From the NCBI RefSeq assembly GCF_003814915.1, contig NZ_RKQK01000005.1:186001-250000 (forward strand): 64,000 bases of DNA, written 5' to 3'. The notes under the pieces are model-generated. The model did not search any database. It was not told the DNA's origin and saw only the letters and a program-made list of their open reading frames with translations. The position numbers were made by a program, and so were the translations under genes. Position 1 is the first letter of the stretch; each line of letters opens with the position of its first letter. Origin of the DNA: Pacificibacter maritimus (GTDB lineage: Bacteria; Pseudomonadota; Alphaproteobacteria; Rhodobacterales; Rhodobacteraceae). Positions 10,644 to 18,606 of the stretch are shown piece after piece.

Positions 10644-11555
10644 ATGAATAAAGACGAACATATCCTGCGCGTTCTGAGAAAAATCGCACACAAGAAATAT
10701 GAGAGCTTCGTTATTTCAAGAATTGTTCAACAAATTTTTGCAACCGATATCAAATTTGTATGTCAGCAAATGGTTCGACGACCAAATGGGCATAATGCTT
10801 TATTGGATATTTATTTTCCCCAAGTGAAGCTGTCCCTAGAAATTAATGAAGGATACCATGACAGCGAGGAGCAAAAGCGCTTAGATGAAATGCGCTCCCG
10901 TGATGTAGTTCAAGCGGCAGATATTGATATAATATTCCTTCCGGTGATGGACAGTGGTAGGTTAAAGTCGCTTGATGAAATTGCCAGTGATACGGACGAA
11001 TTTTTGAAGTGCCTGTATAGCAAAGTTGACGAGATAAAGGGTCTCAACGACTGGCGGCCTTGGGATTTTGAAACTGAATTTACGGCAGCACCGCACCTCA
11101 AGCGCGGGTATATCGATGCCAACGAGGACGTATTGCTGCGCAAACACACTGATGCCATTGAGCTGTTCGGCATAAAGCTCAGGGGGCATCAAAGTGGCAG
11201 CTGGAAAACGCCAAAGCGGTTCGGTCTGGCTATGGCATGGTTTCCCAGGCTTTATGAAAATGACAAGTGGGATAATTCACTTTCTCCAGATGGTTCCAAA
11301 ATTGTGGAGAAAAACAAAGACGAGCGTGGTGCTCAGATTCTCAACTATGATAAATACGGACCAAACCATCGCCGCGCGGTTTTTGCGAGAAAGGAAGAAC
11401 CTCTAATCAGGACACTGTACAGATTTGTTGGGGTGTTTGAGTACTCACTTAGTGAGTCTAAAGAGAGAGGGGCGGCGATTTATAATAAGGTCTGCGACAG
11501 GATTGAATTGGGCGATCACAATCGTATTTCCCCACAAAACCCCACTCCCCACTAG
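10644..11555 (+). CDS. PvuRts1I/AbaSI-type modification-dependent restriction endonuclease
   Basis: 303 residues. The N-terminal half looks like the Vsr-type PD-(D/E)XK nuclease domain of the PvuRts1I family. It opens DEHILRVLRKIAHKKYESFV; then come FVCQQ (38-42), D55 in LLDIYFP and the E66-I-N68 core in LSLEINEGYHDS. The C-terminal half, about 150-290, resembles the SRA-like base-flipping domain: GYIDAN, FGIKLRGHQSGSW, MAWFPRLYE, LSPDGSKI and RTLYRFVGVF. Known members cut DNA containing 5-hydroxymethylcytosine or its glucosylated form, as in T-even-like phages. It stands alone, with no methylase or second subunit nearby, between rplW and rplB. Ribosome site GGAAAG. It uses AGA, AGG and ATA codons and is more AT-rich than its neighbours, suggesting transfer. 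Family call is confident; exact base specificity is inferred. Confidence 0.8.
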   Translation: MNKDEHILRVLRKIAHKKYESFVISRIVQQIFATDIKFVCQQMVRRPNGHNALLDIYFPQVKLSLEINEGYHDSEEQKRLDEMRSRDVVQAADIDIIFLPVMDSGRLKSLDEIASDTDEFLKCLYSKVDEIKGLNDWRPWDFETEFTAAPHLKRGYIDANEDVLLRKHTDAIELFGIKLRGHQSGSWKTPKRFGLAMAWFPRLYENDKWDNSLSPDGSKIVEKNKDERGAQILNYDKYGPNHRRAVFARKEEPLIRTLYRFVGVFEYSLSESKERGAAIYNKVCDRIELGDHNRISPQNPTPH

Positions 11556-11627
11556 ACACCCAATCCCCCCTCTGGTACTCCCCACAAATCTTATGGCTAC
11601 AGATTCGCTCTGTGGCCTTTTGATATA

Positions 11628-11655
11628 TGACATTGGGCACCTACGGGGGCCTACA
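11628..11655 (+). promoter_or_regulatory. Leader element ahead of rplB, also seen ahead of rpmC
   Basis: The segment contains TGACATT followed by CCTACGGGGGCCTAC. A near copy (TGACATT, then CCTAACGGGGGCCCAC) is found at 16728-16772 before rpmC. Both sit where a ribosomal operon must restart after an inserted block. Function is inferred: promoter, leader or regulator site. Confidence 0.3.
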
Positions 11656-11714
11656 CACAGACCTTTCAGGGCGACCTGAGCATAAGGTCACAAAGCAAAC
11701 GGAAGACAGAAACT

Positions 11715-12554
11715 ATGGCACTAAAGTCGTACAAACCAACGACGCCTGGCCAGCGCGGGCTGGTTCTGATCGACCGTTCGGAGCTTTGGAAAGGACGTCC
11801 AGTCAAATCCCTTACTCAGGGTCTGACAAAAAAGGGCGGCCGGAACAACACCGGACGGATCACGATGCGTCGCATCGGCGGGGGCGCTAAGCGTCTTTAC
11901 CGCATCGTCGATTTCAAGCGTAACAAATTTGATGTACCAGCAGTTGTAGAACGGATCGAATATGACCCGAACCGCACAGCGTTCATCGCCCTAATCAAAT
12001 ACGAAGACGGAGAGCAAGCATACATCATCGCTCCTCAGCGTCTTGCAGTTGGTGACAAAGTCATCGCATCTGCAAAAGCTGACGTGAAGCCTGGTAATGC
12101 TATGCCGTTCTCTGGTCTGCCAATCGGTACTATCGTCCACAACGTTGAGATGAAGCCAGGCAAAGGCGGTCAAATCGCTCGTGCTGCTGGTACTTACGCT
12201 CAGTTCGTTGGTCGTGACGGTGGCTACGCTCAGATCCGCCTTTCTTCTGGCGAGTTGCGCATGGTTCGCCAAGAATGCATCGCAACTGTTGGCGCAGTAT
12301 CCAACCCTGACAACTCCAACCAAAACTTTGGTAAAGCTGGTCGTAACCGTCACAAGGGCATCCGCCCATCTGTGCGTGGTGTTGTTATGAACCCGATCGA
12401 TCACCCGCACGGTGGTGGTGAAGGTCGTACCAGCGGTGGTCGTCACCCAGTTACACCTTGGGGTAAGCCAACTAAAGGCGCGAAAACGCGTAAAAACAAA
12501 GCGACGGATAAATACATTATTCGTTCGCGTCATGCTCGGAAGAAGGGTCGCTAG
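11715..12554 (+). CDS. rplB: 50S ribosomal protein L2
   Basis: 279 residues. L2 bridges the subunits and is needed for peptidyl transfer. It starts [20 protein letters not shown]. The C-terminal hallmark [20 protein letters not shown] contains the conserved catalytic-region His, followed by the basic tail. It begins the second part of the S10 series, after the nuclease insertion. rpsS follows after only three bases, so rplB-rpsS-rplV-rpsC-rplP is one tight unit. Confidence 0.98.
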   Translation: MALKSYKPTTPGQRGLVLIDRSELWKGRPVKSLTQGLTKKGGRNNTGRITMRRIGGGAKRLYRIVDFKRNKFDVPAVVERIEYDPNRTAFIALIKYEDGEQAYIIAPQRLAVGDKVIASAKADVKPGNAMPFSGLPIGTIVHNVEMKPGKGGQIARAAGTYAQFVGRDGGYAQIRLSSGELRMVRQECIATVGAVSNPDNSNQNFGKAGRNRHKGIRPSVRGVVMNPIDHPHGGGEGRTSGGRHPVTPWGKPTKGAKTRKNKATDKYIIRSRHARKKGR

Positions 12555-12557
12555 AAT

Positions 12558-12836
12558 ATGGCACGTTCTGTCTGGAAAGGCCCATTTGTGGACGCGTACG
12601 TCCTCAAGAAAGCCGAGAAAGCTCGCGAGTCTGGTCGTAACGAGGTCATCAAGATCTGGTCACGCCGCTCAACTATTTTGCCTCAGTTCGTTGGTCTCAC
12701 CTTTGGTGTGTACAACGGCCGTAAGCACATTCCTGTAAACGTCACAGAAGACATGATTGGTCAAAAGTTTGGTGAGTACTCACCAACTCGCACCTACTAC
12801 GGTCACGCTGCTGACAAAAAAGCGAAGCGGAAATAA
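12558..12836 (+). CDS. rpsS: 30S ribosomal protein S19
   Basis: 92 residues, standard size. S19 forms a 30S head complex with S13 near the A site. It starts [20 protein letters not shown]; the conserved [21 protein letters not shown] stretch and the [16 protein letters not shown] end are present. It is separated from rplB and rplV by three bases on each side. Confidence 0.98.
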   Translation: MARSVWKGPFVDAYVLKKAEKARESGRNEVIKIWSRRSTILPQFVGLTFGVYNGRKHIPVNVTEDMIGQKFGEYSPTRTYYGHAADKKAKRK

Positions 12837-12839
12837 GCC

Positions 12840-13220
12840 ATGAGCAAGGATAAGAATCCCCGCCGCGTGGCTGACAACGAAGCAATGGCGAAAACGCGCA
12901 TGCTTCGTACATCCCCGCAAAAACTGAACCTCGTTGCTCAGATGATCCGTGGTAAGAAAGTTGATAAGGCTCTTACAGACCTTACGTTTTCTAACAAGCG
13001 TATCGCAGCAGACGTGAAGAAATGTCTTCAGTCCGCGATTGCCAACGCCGAAAACAACCACAACCTTGATGTTGACGAACTTGTTGTCGCAGAAGCTTGG
13101 GTTGGTAAAAACTTGACTATGAAACGTGGTCGTCCACGTGCTCGTGGTCGTTTCGGCAAGATCTTGAAGCCATTCGCTGAAATCACCATCTTGGTGCGCC
13201 AGAATGAGGAGCAAAGCTAA
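12840..13220 (+). CDS. rplV: 50S ribosomal protein L22
   Basis: 126 residues. L22 lines the exit tunnel opposite L4; its long hairpin carries the macrolide-resistance region. Conserved segments are [40 protein letters not shown] and [17 protein letters not shown]. Its stop shares one base with the rpsC start (TAATG), which implies coupled translation. Confidence 0.97.
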   Translation: MSKDKNPRRVADNEAMAKTRMLRTSPQKLNLVAQMIRGKKVDKALTDLTFSNKRIAADVKKCLQSAIANAENNHNLDVDELVVAEAWVGKNLTMKRGRPRARGRFGKILKPFAEITILVRQNEEQS

Positions 13221-13927
13221 TGGGTCATAAAGTAAACCCGATCGGTTTCCGTCTGCAGATCAACCGCACATGGGATAGCCGCTGGTACGCTGAGTCCAAA
13301 GATTTTGGCGATCTTCTTTTGGAAGACATCAAAATTCGCGAATTCGTTAAAGAAGAGTGCAAGCAAGCTGGCATCTCTCGCGTGATCATCGAACGCCCAC
13401 ACAAGAAATGTCGTGTGACTGTTCACACCGCACGTCCTGGTGTGATCATCGGTAAAAAAGGCGCAGACATCGAAACGCTTCGCAAGAAGATCGCTGCGAT
13501 GACTGACTCTGAATTGCACCTCAACATCGTTGAAGTTCGCAAGCCAGATCTAGACGCTGCACTCGTTGCCGAAGGCATCGCGCAGCAACTTGAGCGTCGT
13601 GTTTCTTTCCGTCGCGCTATGAAGCGTGCGGTTCAAAACTCAATGCGTCAGGGTGCTCTTGGTATCCGTGTGAACGTTGCTGGTCGTCTTGGTGGCGCTG
13701 AAATCGCGCGTACTGAATGGTACCGCGAAGGCCGCGTTCCTTTGCACACTTTGCGTGCTGACATTGATTACTCACACTTCGAAGCTGAAACTGCTTATGG
13801 CATCATCGGCATCAAAGTTTGGATCTTCAAAGGCGAGATCATGGAACACGATCCACAGGCTCGTGACCGTCGTCTCGAAGAAGCCCAACAAGGTCCGGCG
13901 CCCCGTGGCGACCGCGGCCGTCGCTAA
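13220..13927 (+). CDS. rpsC: 30S ribosomal protein S3
   Basis: 235 residues. S3 is part of the mRNA entry channel and its helicase activity. It starts [20 protein letters not shown]. The KH RNA-binding loop is [11 protein letters not shown], and the C-terminal domain carries [20 protein letters not shown]. The final 20 residues ([11 protein letters not shown]) are basic and poorly conserved, as usual. It overlaps rplV by one base; rplP follows 13 bases later. Confidence 0.98.
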   Translation: MGHKVNPIGFRLQINRTWDSRWYAESKDFGDLLLEDIKIREFVKEECKQAGISRVIIERPHKKCRVTVHTARPGVIIGKKGADIETLRKKIAAMTDSELHLNIVEVRKPDLDAALVAEGIAQQLERRVSFRRAMKRAVQNSMRQGALGIRVNVAGRLGGAEIARTEWYREGRVPLHTLRADIDYSHFEAETAYGIIGIKVWIFKGEIMEHDPQARDRRLEEAQQGPAPRGDRGRR

Positions 13928-13940
13928 GGAGATCTGATAA

Positions 13941-14354
13941 ATGCTTCAGCCAAAGCGTACAAAATTTCGCAAGATGCACAAAGGCAGCATCAAAGGTCTC
14001 GCCAAAGGCGGATCTGATCTGAACTTCGGCACTTACGGTCTTAAGGCTCTCGAGCCTGAGCGCGTAACTGCTCGTCAGATCGAAGCTGCTCGTCGTGCAA
14101 TGACACGCCACATGAAACGCCAAGGCCGCGTTTGGATCCGCATCTTCCCAGATGTACCGGTAACATCCAAACCGACCGAAGTTCGTATGGGTAAAGGTAA
14201 AGGCTCTGTTGATTACTGGGCATGCAAGGTCAAACCTGGCCGCGTTATGTTCGAAATCGACGGCGTTGGTGAAGACGTTGCACGTGAGGCACTTCGCCTT
14301 GCAGCAATGAAACTGCCTGTCAAAACCCGCACAGTGGTGCGCGAAGACTGGTAA
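13941..14354 (+). CDS. rplP: 50S ribosomal protein L16
   Basis: 137 residues. L16 organises the A-site and aminoacyl-tRNA binding in the 50S subunit. It starts [20 protein letters not shown]. The Arg82 in [10 protein letters not shown] aligns with the Arg that the oxygenase YcfD hydroxylates in E. coli L16. In the canonical order rpmC follows; here a terminator and three unrelated genes intervene, one of them a putative 2OG-Fe(II) oxygenase. Confidence 0.97.
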   Translation: MLQPKRTKFRKMHKGSIKGLAKGGSDLNFGTYGLKALEPERVTARQIEAARRAMTRHMKRQGRVWIRIFPDVPVTSKPTEVRMGKGKGSVDYWACKVKPGRVMFEIDGVGEDVAREALRLAAMKLPVKTRTVVREDW

Positions 14355-14401
14355 ATCAGTTCGGCCGCTCGCGGTCGGTTTGACTTCCATCTGAAATATT
14401 A

Positions 14402-14432
14402 AGACCCCCGTTGAGCAATCAGCGGGGGTTTT
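14402..14432 (+). terminator. Intrinsic terminator after rplP
   Basis: ACCCCCGTTG (14404-14413) pairs with CAGCGGGGGT (14420-14429) with one wobble, loop of six, T-run after. It ends the rplB-rplP unit before the inserted channel gene. Confidence 0.85.
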
Positions 14433-14665
14433 GCTGTTACAGGCCGCACCACGCGAATCCGCAAGATTCCGCCCGTGTTTTAACGTTTTGCGGTTTTATA
14501 CTTGGCCGTTTTGCATGCCTCAAAGCGACGTGGCGAGCGATGAGCATCGGTTAGGTGGCGAAACAGACCATTGAGCGGGTTTTGCCGCCCATAAGCGCAA
14601 CCAAGGCTTGATCCCCATGGTATCTGACGCCATATCGTGACGACAACGCCACAGGAGCCACCCCC
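14433..14665 (+). other. Non-coding gap between the rplP terminator and the channel gene
   Basis: No convincing ORF on either strand, no repeat and no RNA gene. It must contain the promoter of the downstream channel, but no -35/-10 pair stands out. Confidence 0.5.
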
Positions 14666-15427
14666 ATGCGCCAACAGATTGCCGAAATCCTAGATCGTAA
14701 GGTCACCCAAAATATCATCATGGGCGTGATCTTATTCAACGCCGTCATTTTGGGACTGGAAACATCTGACGCGGTGATGGCGCGGGCAGGTGGGCTGATC
14801 AAAGCTTTGGACATTGCCTGTCTCACCATTTTTGTGATCGAAATCGCAGCCAAAATCTATGCGCGCCGCTTGGCCTTTTTCAAATCGGGTTGGGGCCTGT
14901 TTGATGTGGTGATCGTCGGTATTTCGCTTTTGCCCTTTGGCCAAGGTATCGCCGTGCTGCGCGCCTTGCGCATTTTTCGGTTGCTACGCGTTATTTCCGT
15001 CGTGCCATCCCTGCGCCGCGTGGTCGAAGCCTTTATCAAAGCCTTACCTGGCATGGCATCGGTGTTTTTCCTCACCGCAATTATCTTTTACATCGGTGCC
15101 GTAATGGCGACGAAACTTTATGGCGACACCTTCCCTGATTGGTTCGGCACCTTGGGTGGATCGCTTTACTCGTTGTTCCAGATCATGACGCTGGAAAGCT
15201 GGTCCATGGGCATCGTGCGTCCGGTCATGGAGGTCCACCCGAATTCGTGGTTGTTCTTTATTCCGTTCATCTTGGTGACAGCTTTCGCGGTAATGAACTT
15301 GGTCGTCGGTCTGATCGTCAACTCCATGCAAGACGCCCACGCAGCAGAGGAGCTGGCCGAAACCGATGCCTATCGCGAAGACATCACAGCACGCCTTGAT
15401 CGGATTGAGCGCGCTTTGGAGCGGTAG
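14666..15427 (+). CDS. Voltage-gated sodium channel, NavBac type
   Basis: 253 residues: one six-helix ion-channel subunit that forms a tetramer in the inner membrane. S1-S3 lie at about 15-90. S4 at about 97-118 has gating arginines at every third position (R99, R102, R105, R108). The pore loop carries FQIMTLESWSMGIVRP with TLESW at 175-179, the Na+-selective filter of NaChBac-like channels; S6 is rich in F and V. A short charged C-terminal coiled coil ends the protein (LAETDAYREDITARLDRIER). An AGGAG site precedes the ATG. It lies alone between rplP and rpmC. In other bacteria such channels serve motility and pH/Na+ homeostasis; the role here is inferred. Confidence 0.93.
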   Translation: MRQQIAEILDRKVTQNIIMGVILFNAVILGLETSDAVMARAGGLIKALDIACLTIFVIEIAAKIYARRLAFFKSGWGLFDVVIVGISLLPFGQGIAVLRALRIFRLLRVISVVPSLRRVVEAFIKALPGMASVFFLTAIIFYIGAVMATKLYGDTFPDWFGTLGGSLYSLFQIMTLESWSMGIVRPVMEVHPNSWLFFIPFILVTAFAVMNLVVGLIVNSMQDAHAAEELAETDAYREDITARLDRIERALER

Positions 15428-15456
15428 GGCATAGGGTGAAAATTAAACAGCTCGTT

Positions 15457-15945
15457 TTAGACATCGTTGATGAATTTCAGTCCGTCGATAAGTGGGTTGT
15501 ATATCGATCTATGAAGTTGGCTTCGCTTTGTGTACTTTAGTCCTAGCTGGAGAAGTGTAGTTCTAGGTAGCACGAATGGGCCCTTGTCTAGCAAATTCGC
15601 TGACTTGAGGCAGGACTTCATATTACTCGTATCTGGGAACCTTCGAGCTGTTCGCATCAGTGTTGCTTCTCCAACTAATCCGCAATCGAAGTCTATCCAC
15701 GCATGTCCTTCCCAGTCGACTAATGATTTGGGTCTCTTGGGAAAAGCCTTCTTGTATTGAAATGCCTTAACTCCGTTGCAAGATAGAGACCCTAGAGCGA
15801 TAGAATGCGGTATTTCATCTTGATCCAATTCTGACGATATTAGCGCGCAAACAGCTACACATTGGCTTGCAGTGTTTGGGTGTGTTTTTAACATATCCCG
15901 CGAAATTTCCATGAAGCGCACGGCAGCAGAATCAATATCTGTCAA
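15457..15945 (-). CDS. Unknown protein with possible Cys-His-Asp (transglutaminase-like) core
   Basis: 162 residues, family not recognised. No signal peptide or membrane helix is visible. A helical N-terminus contains C29 and C33 (SQCVAVCALIS), and a later segment reads EGHAWIDFDCGLVGEATL with H81, D85 and D87. The order Cys ... GHAWxxF/D is what transglutaminase-like and papain-like cysteine enzymes show, so a catalytic Cys-His-Asp triad is possible but unproven. It is encoded four bases downstream of the oxygenase gene, on the same strand, so the two probably form a small operon inside the ribosomal cluster. Codon use is less biased than in the ribosomal genes. Confidence 0.55.
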   Translation of the reverse strand: MTDIDSAAVRFMEISRDMLKTHPNTASQCVAVCALISSELDQDEIPHSIALGSLSCNGVKAFQYKKAFPKRPKSLVDWEGHAWIDFDCGLVGEATLMRTARRFPDTSNMKSCLKSANLLDKGPFVLPRTTLLQLGLKYTKRSQLHRSIYNPLIDGLKFINDV

Positions 15946-15949
15946 AAAA

Positions 15950-16570
15950 CTACTCCCAACGGTAATTAAAGCTCACAGAAATACGGTGATCTTCGGACAT
16001 ATTCATCGGCACTTCGTGGCGCAGCCAGCTTTCCCACAACAGCACATCCCCTACGGCGGGTTTCACGTAGACGAAATTCTTCATCTCTTCGCGGGCGTCT
16101 TTGATGCGGGGTGGGGCGGCCATCATCATCGCGTGACGCGGATCTTCGAGTTTGAGGGCAGAGGCGCCTTCGGGCATGGCAACGTAAGTTGTGCCAGAGA
16201 TCACAGAATGCGGATGGATGTGGGCGGAATGCGCGCCACCTTCGGGCAGAATGTTGATCCAGATGTCTTCCAAAACCAGTTTGCGATCGTCCAGATCGAA
16301 TTGCAGGTCGGCAGCAAAGGCTGCGACATGTTGATCAAGGCTGTCGACAATGTCTTTGAAAATCGGAAAGCGCCACGCGAGGTCCGTCAGAGACGCGTAG
16401 CTGGTGTAGCCCGGAAAATCATTGGCCTCACACCAGTCTTGGCCCGCCTCGTCATCTTCGGCGATGGACAGGCAGGAGTTTTCCAATTCATCCGCGTCCA
16501 CAGGCGTGCCAAATTCGGATAAGGCCGCGCGGTAAAGGCGGGTGACAAAGAGAGAAGTGATATCGGACAT
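15950..16570 (-). CDS. Putative 2OG-Fe(II) oxygenase (TIGR02466 family)
   Basis: 206 residues. The family signature is clear: WCEANDFPGYTSYASLTDL, DIWINILPEGGAHSAHIHP (His 114-121), ISGTTYVAMPEGA, LEDPR, and the late SWLRHEVPMN with His185, followed by Arg196 in RISVSFNYRW. The paired early His cluster, late His and terminal Arg fit a double-stranded beta-helix that binds iron and 2-oxoglutarate. The substrate of this family is not established. The gene reads against the ribosomal operons, between rplP and rpmC, and is followed by the unknown gene at 15457. Because other 2OG oxygenases hydroxylate ribosomal proteins, a ribosomal target is a possible but untested idea. Confidence 0.8.
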   Translation of the reverse strand: MSDITSLFVTRLYRAALSEFGTPVDADELENSCLSIAEDDEAGQDWCEANDFPGYTSYASLTDLAWRFPIFKDIVDSLDQHVAAFAADLQFDLDDRKLVLEDIWINILPEGGAHSAHIHPHSVISGTTYVAMPEGASALKLEDPRHAMMMAAPPRIKDAREEMKNFVYVKPAVGDVLLWESWLRHEVPMNMSEDHRISVSFNYRWE

Positions 16571-16638
16571 GGTGGTGGCTTTCTGGTGGGGATGCGATAA
16601 TCTGATTTTTGTCGATGTTATGCCGTGAAAACACTATA

Positions 16639-16665
16639 GAAAAAAGGGGCAAGTAAGGCTTGCCC
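16639..16665 (-). terminator. Intrinsic terminator oriented on the reverse strand
   Basis: GGGCAAG (16647-16653) and CTTGCCC (16659-16665) form a 7-bp stem. The A-run at 16640-16645 gives a run of T on the reverse strand, so it terminates right-to-left transcripts. It lies about 70 bases upstream of the oxygenase start. Confidence 0.55.
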
Positions 16666-16727
16666 TAAAGCGCGTGGCCCCCTATAGAGACGCATCGCTC
16701 GAACCCCATCAGGGGATTCGTGTGTTT

Positions 16728-16772
16728 TGACATTACCCACCAGATCATGGGTGACCCTAACGGGGGCCCACT
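16728..16772 (+). promoter_or_regulatory. Leader element ahead of rpmC (matches that of rplB)
   Basis: TTGACATT at 16727 could be a -35, but no good -10 follows. Inverted ACCC/GGGT arms and CCTAACGGGGGCCCAC come next. The last motif is a near copy of the element at 11640-11655. Confidence 0.3.
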
Positions 16773-16796
16773 GGTGCTTAGGAAAAGGATAGGGCT

Positions 16797-16997
16797 ATGA
16801 ACGCCGACGACCTGCGCGCTAAAACGCCAGACGAGCTCCGCCAAGAGCTTGCAAACAACAAAAAAGAGTCTTTCAACCTGCGCTTTCAACAAGCAACTGG
16901 TCAGCTCGAAAACACCGTTCAAATTCGTAAAGCGCGCCGTGCAGCTGCACGCGTAAAGACAATTTTGAACGAAAAAGCCGCAGCTGCGGCTGAGTAA
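16797..16997 (+). CDS. rpmC: 50S ribosomal protein L29
   Basis: 66 residues. L29 is a two-helix protein at the tunnel exit. It contains [20 protein letters not shown] and the conserved [20 protein letters not shown], with an Ala-rich end. It restarts the ribosomal series after the channel/oxygenase insertion and is followed by rpsQ 14 bases later. Confidence 0.96.
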   Translation: MNADDLRAKTPDELRQELANNKKESFNLRFQQATGQLENTVQIRKARRAAARVKTILNEKAAAAAE

Positions 16998-17011
16998 GAG
17001 GAGCTGAGACT

Positions 17012-17239
17012 ATGCCTAAACGTATCCTTTCAGGTGTCGTGACGTCTAACCAAAACGAGCAAACAGTGACTGTTTCCGTTGAACGTCGTTTCAAGCACCC
17101 AGTTATGAAAAAGACCATCCGTAAGTCCAAAAAATACCGGGCTCACGATGAGAACAACCAATTCAACGTTGGTGATACAGTCCGTATTCAGGAATGTGCA
17201 CCAAAGTCGAAAACCAAGCGTTGGGAAGTTCTCGCGTAA
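17012..17239 (+). CDS. rpsQ: 30S ribosomal protein S17
   Basis: 75 residues. S17 is a primary 16S rRNA binder with an OB fold. [20 protein letters not shown] and the loop [17 protein letters not shown] are typical, as is the end [16 protein letters not shown] site precedes the ATG. A 110-base gap with a hairpin separates it from rplN. Confidence 0.97.
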   Translation: MPKRILSGVVTSNQNEQTVTVSVERRFKHPVMKKTIRKSKKYRAHDENNQFNVGDTVRIQECAPKSKTKRWEVLA

Positions 17240-17243
17240 TCAT

Positions 17244-17269
17244 TCGATTTTAACATCAGTTGAAATCGA
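17244..17269 (+). promoter_or_regulatory. A/T-rich 11-bp hairpin between rpsQ and rplN
   Basis: TCGATTTTAAC (17244-17254), loop ATCA, GTTGAAATCGA (17259-17269), one T-G wobble. No T-run follows. It starts directly after the rpsQ stop, so it may be an mRNA end-protecting or processing site. Confidence 0.45.
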
Positions 17270-17350
17270 TTGTGCCAGAGTAACTCAGCATAATCGAAAC
17301 CCTGGGGAACTACGCCACTGCAGGCAGCCCCAAAGGTCGGGAGAAACCAC

Positions 17351-17719
17351 ATGATTCAGATGCAGACCAATCTGGATGTTGCTGACAACAGCGGCGCTCG
17401 CCGTGTTCAGTGCATCAAGGTTCTCGGCGGTTCACACCGTCGGTACGCGTCAGTGGGTGACATCATCGTTGTATCGGTGAAAGAAGCCATTCCACGTGGC
17501 CGTGTTAAGAAAGGTGACGTGCGTAAAGCCGTTGTCGTTCGCACAGCAAAACAAGTTCGTCGTGAAGACGGCACAGCAATCAAATTTGACAGCAACGCTG
17601 CTGTGATTTTGAACAACAACAATGAGCCAGTAGGTACACGTATCTTTGGGCCAGTTGTTCGCGAATTGCGTGCGAAAAACTTTATGAAGATCATCTCACT
17701 TGCTCCGGAGGTGCTGTAA
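17351..17719 (+). CDS. rplN: 50S ribosomal protein L14
   Basis: 122 residues, exact family length. L14 contacts 16S rRNA at intersubunit bridges and is where RsfS binds. It starts [20 protein letters not shown]; the [20 protein letters not shown] and [13 protein letters not shown] segments are present. It begins the spc-type series here, with GGGAGAAA as ribosome site. Its TAA shares one base with the rplX ATG. Confidence 0.98.
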   Translation: MIQMQTNLDVADNSGARRVQCIKVLGGSHRRYASVGDIIVVSVKEAIPRGRVKKGDVRKAVVVRTAKQVRREDGTAIKFDSNAAVILNNNNEPVGTRIFGPVVRELRAKNFMKIISLAPEVL

Positions 17720-18024
17720 TGGCTGCTAAACTCCGTAAAGGTGACAAGGTCATCGTTCTTGCTGGTAAAGACAAAGGTAAACAGGGCGAAATCGCTTCTG
17801 TGAACCCGTCAAAAGGCAAAGCCGTAATCGAAGGCATCAATGTCTCATTGCGTCACACAAAAGCGTCCCAAGGCGACCAAGGCGGCAAGAAACCGGTCTC
17901 TATGCCGATCGACTTGTCAAACCTTGCAATCGTTGACGCAAATGGCAAAGCAACACGCGTTGGCTTCCGTATGGAAGGCGACCAAAAAGTGCGCTTCGCT
18001 AAGTCCACAGGAGACGTGATCTGA
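17719..18024 (+). CDS. rplX: 50S ribosomal protein L24
   Basis: 101 residues. L24 is an early assembly protein with a KOW motif ([18 protein letters not shown] at residues 8-25). The [13 protein letters not shown] stretch follows. It overlaps both rplN and rplE by one base, so the three are almost certainly coupled in translation. Confidence 0.97.
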   Translation: MAAKLRKGDKVIVLAGKDKGKQGEIASVNPSKGKAVIEGINVSLRHTKASQGDQGGKKPVSMPIDLSNLAIVDANGKATRVGFRMEGDQKVRFAKSTGDVI

Positions 18025-18587
18025 TGCTCGATACTGCAAATTACACTCCACGTCTTAAAACCGTGTACACTGACGCCGTTCGTCCAGCTCTTAAAGAAGA
18101 GTTCGGCTACAAGAACGACATGCAGATCCCACGTTTGGACAAAATCGTTCTCAACATCGGCTGTGGTGCTGAAGCTGTGCGTGATTCCAAAAAAGCAAAA
18201 TCTGCTCAGGAAGATCTCACACTCATCGCTGGTCAAAAGGCTTTGACAACGATCGCTAAGAAATCAATCGCTGGTTTCCGCGTTCGTGAAGATATGCCCC
18301 TTGGCGCGAAGGTTACTCTTCGTGGCGAAAAGATGTACGAATTCCTCGATCGTCTTATCACGATTGCTATGCCACGTATCCGCGACTTCCGCGGCATCTC
18401 TGGCAAATCCTTTGACGGCCGTGGCAACTACGCCATGGGTATTAAAGAGCACATCGTCTTCCCTGAAATCGACTTTGATAAAGTTGATGAAAACTGGGGT
18501 ATGGACATCGTAATCGCAACCACTGCGAAAACTGACGCAGAAGCTAAGGCCTTGTTGAAAGCATTCAACATGCCTTTCAACAGCTGA
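18024..18587 (+). CDS. rplE: 50S ribosomal protein L5
   Basis: 187 residues. L5 binds 5S rRNA in the central protuberance. Conserved parts are [37 protein letters not shown] and [19 protein letters not shown]. It follows rplX with a one-base overlap and is followed by rpsN after 19 bases. Confidence 0.98.
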   Translation: MLDTANYTPRLKTVYTDAVRPALKEEFGYKNDMQIPRLDKIVLNIGCGAEAVRDSKKAKSAQEDLTLIAGQKALTTIAKKSIAGFRVREDMPLGAKVTLRGEKMYEFLDRLITIAMPRIRDFRGISGKSFDGRGNYAMGIKEHIVFPEIDFDKVDENWGMDIVIATTAKTDAEAKALLKAFNMPFNS

Positions 18588-18606
18588 TCGCGAGGAGTTA
18601 GAGAAC

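Noticed and set aside
10644-11555. Alternative reading of the nuclease as a very short patch repair (Vsr) enzyme
   Set aside because: Vsr proteins are about half this length and lack the SRA-like C-terminal half; no cytosine methylase gene lies next to it.
11627-11890. Forward frame starting in the rplB leader
   Set aside because: It overlaps the rplB start in another frame and shows no family resemblance; L2 is unambiguous.
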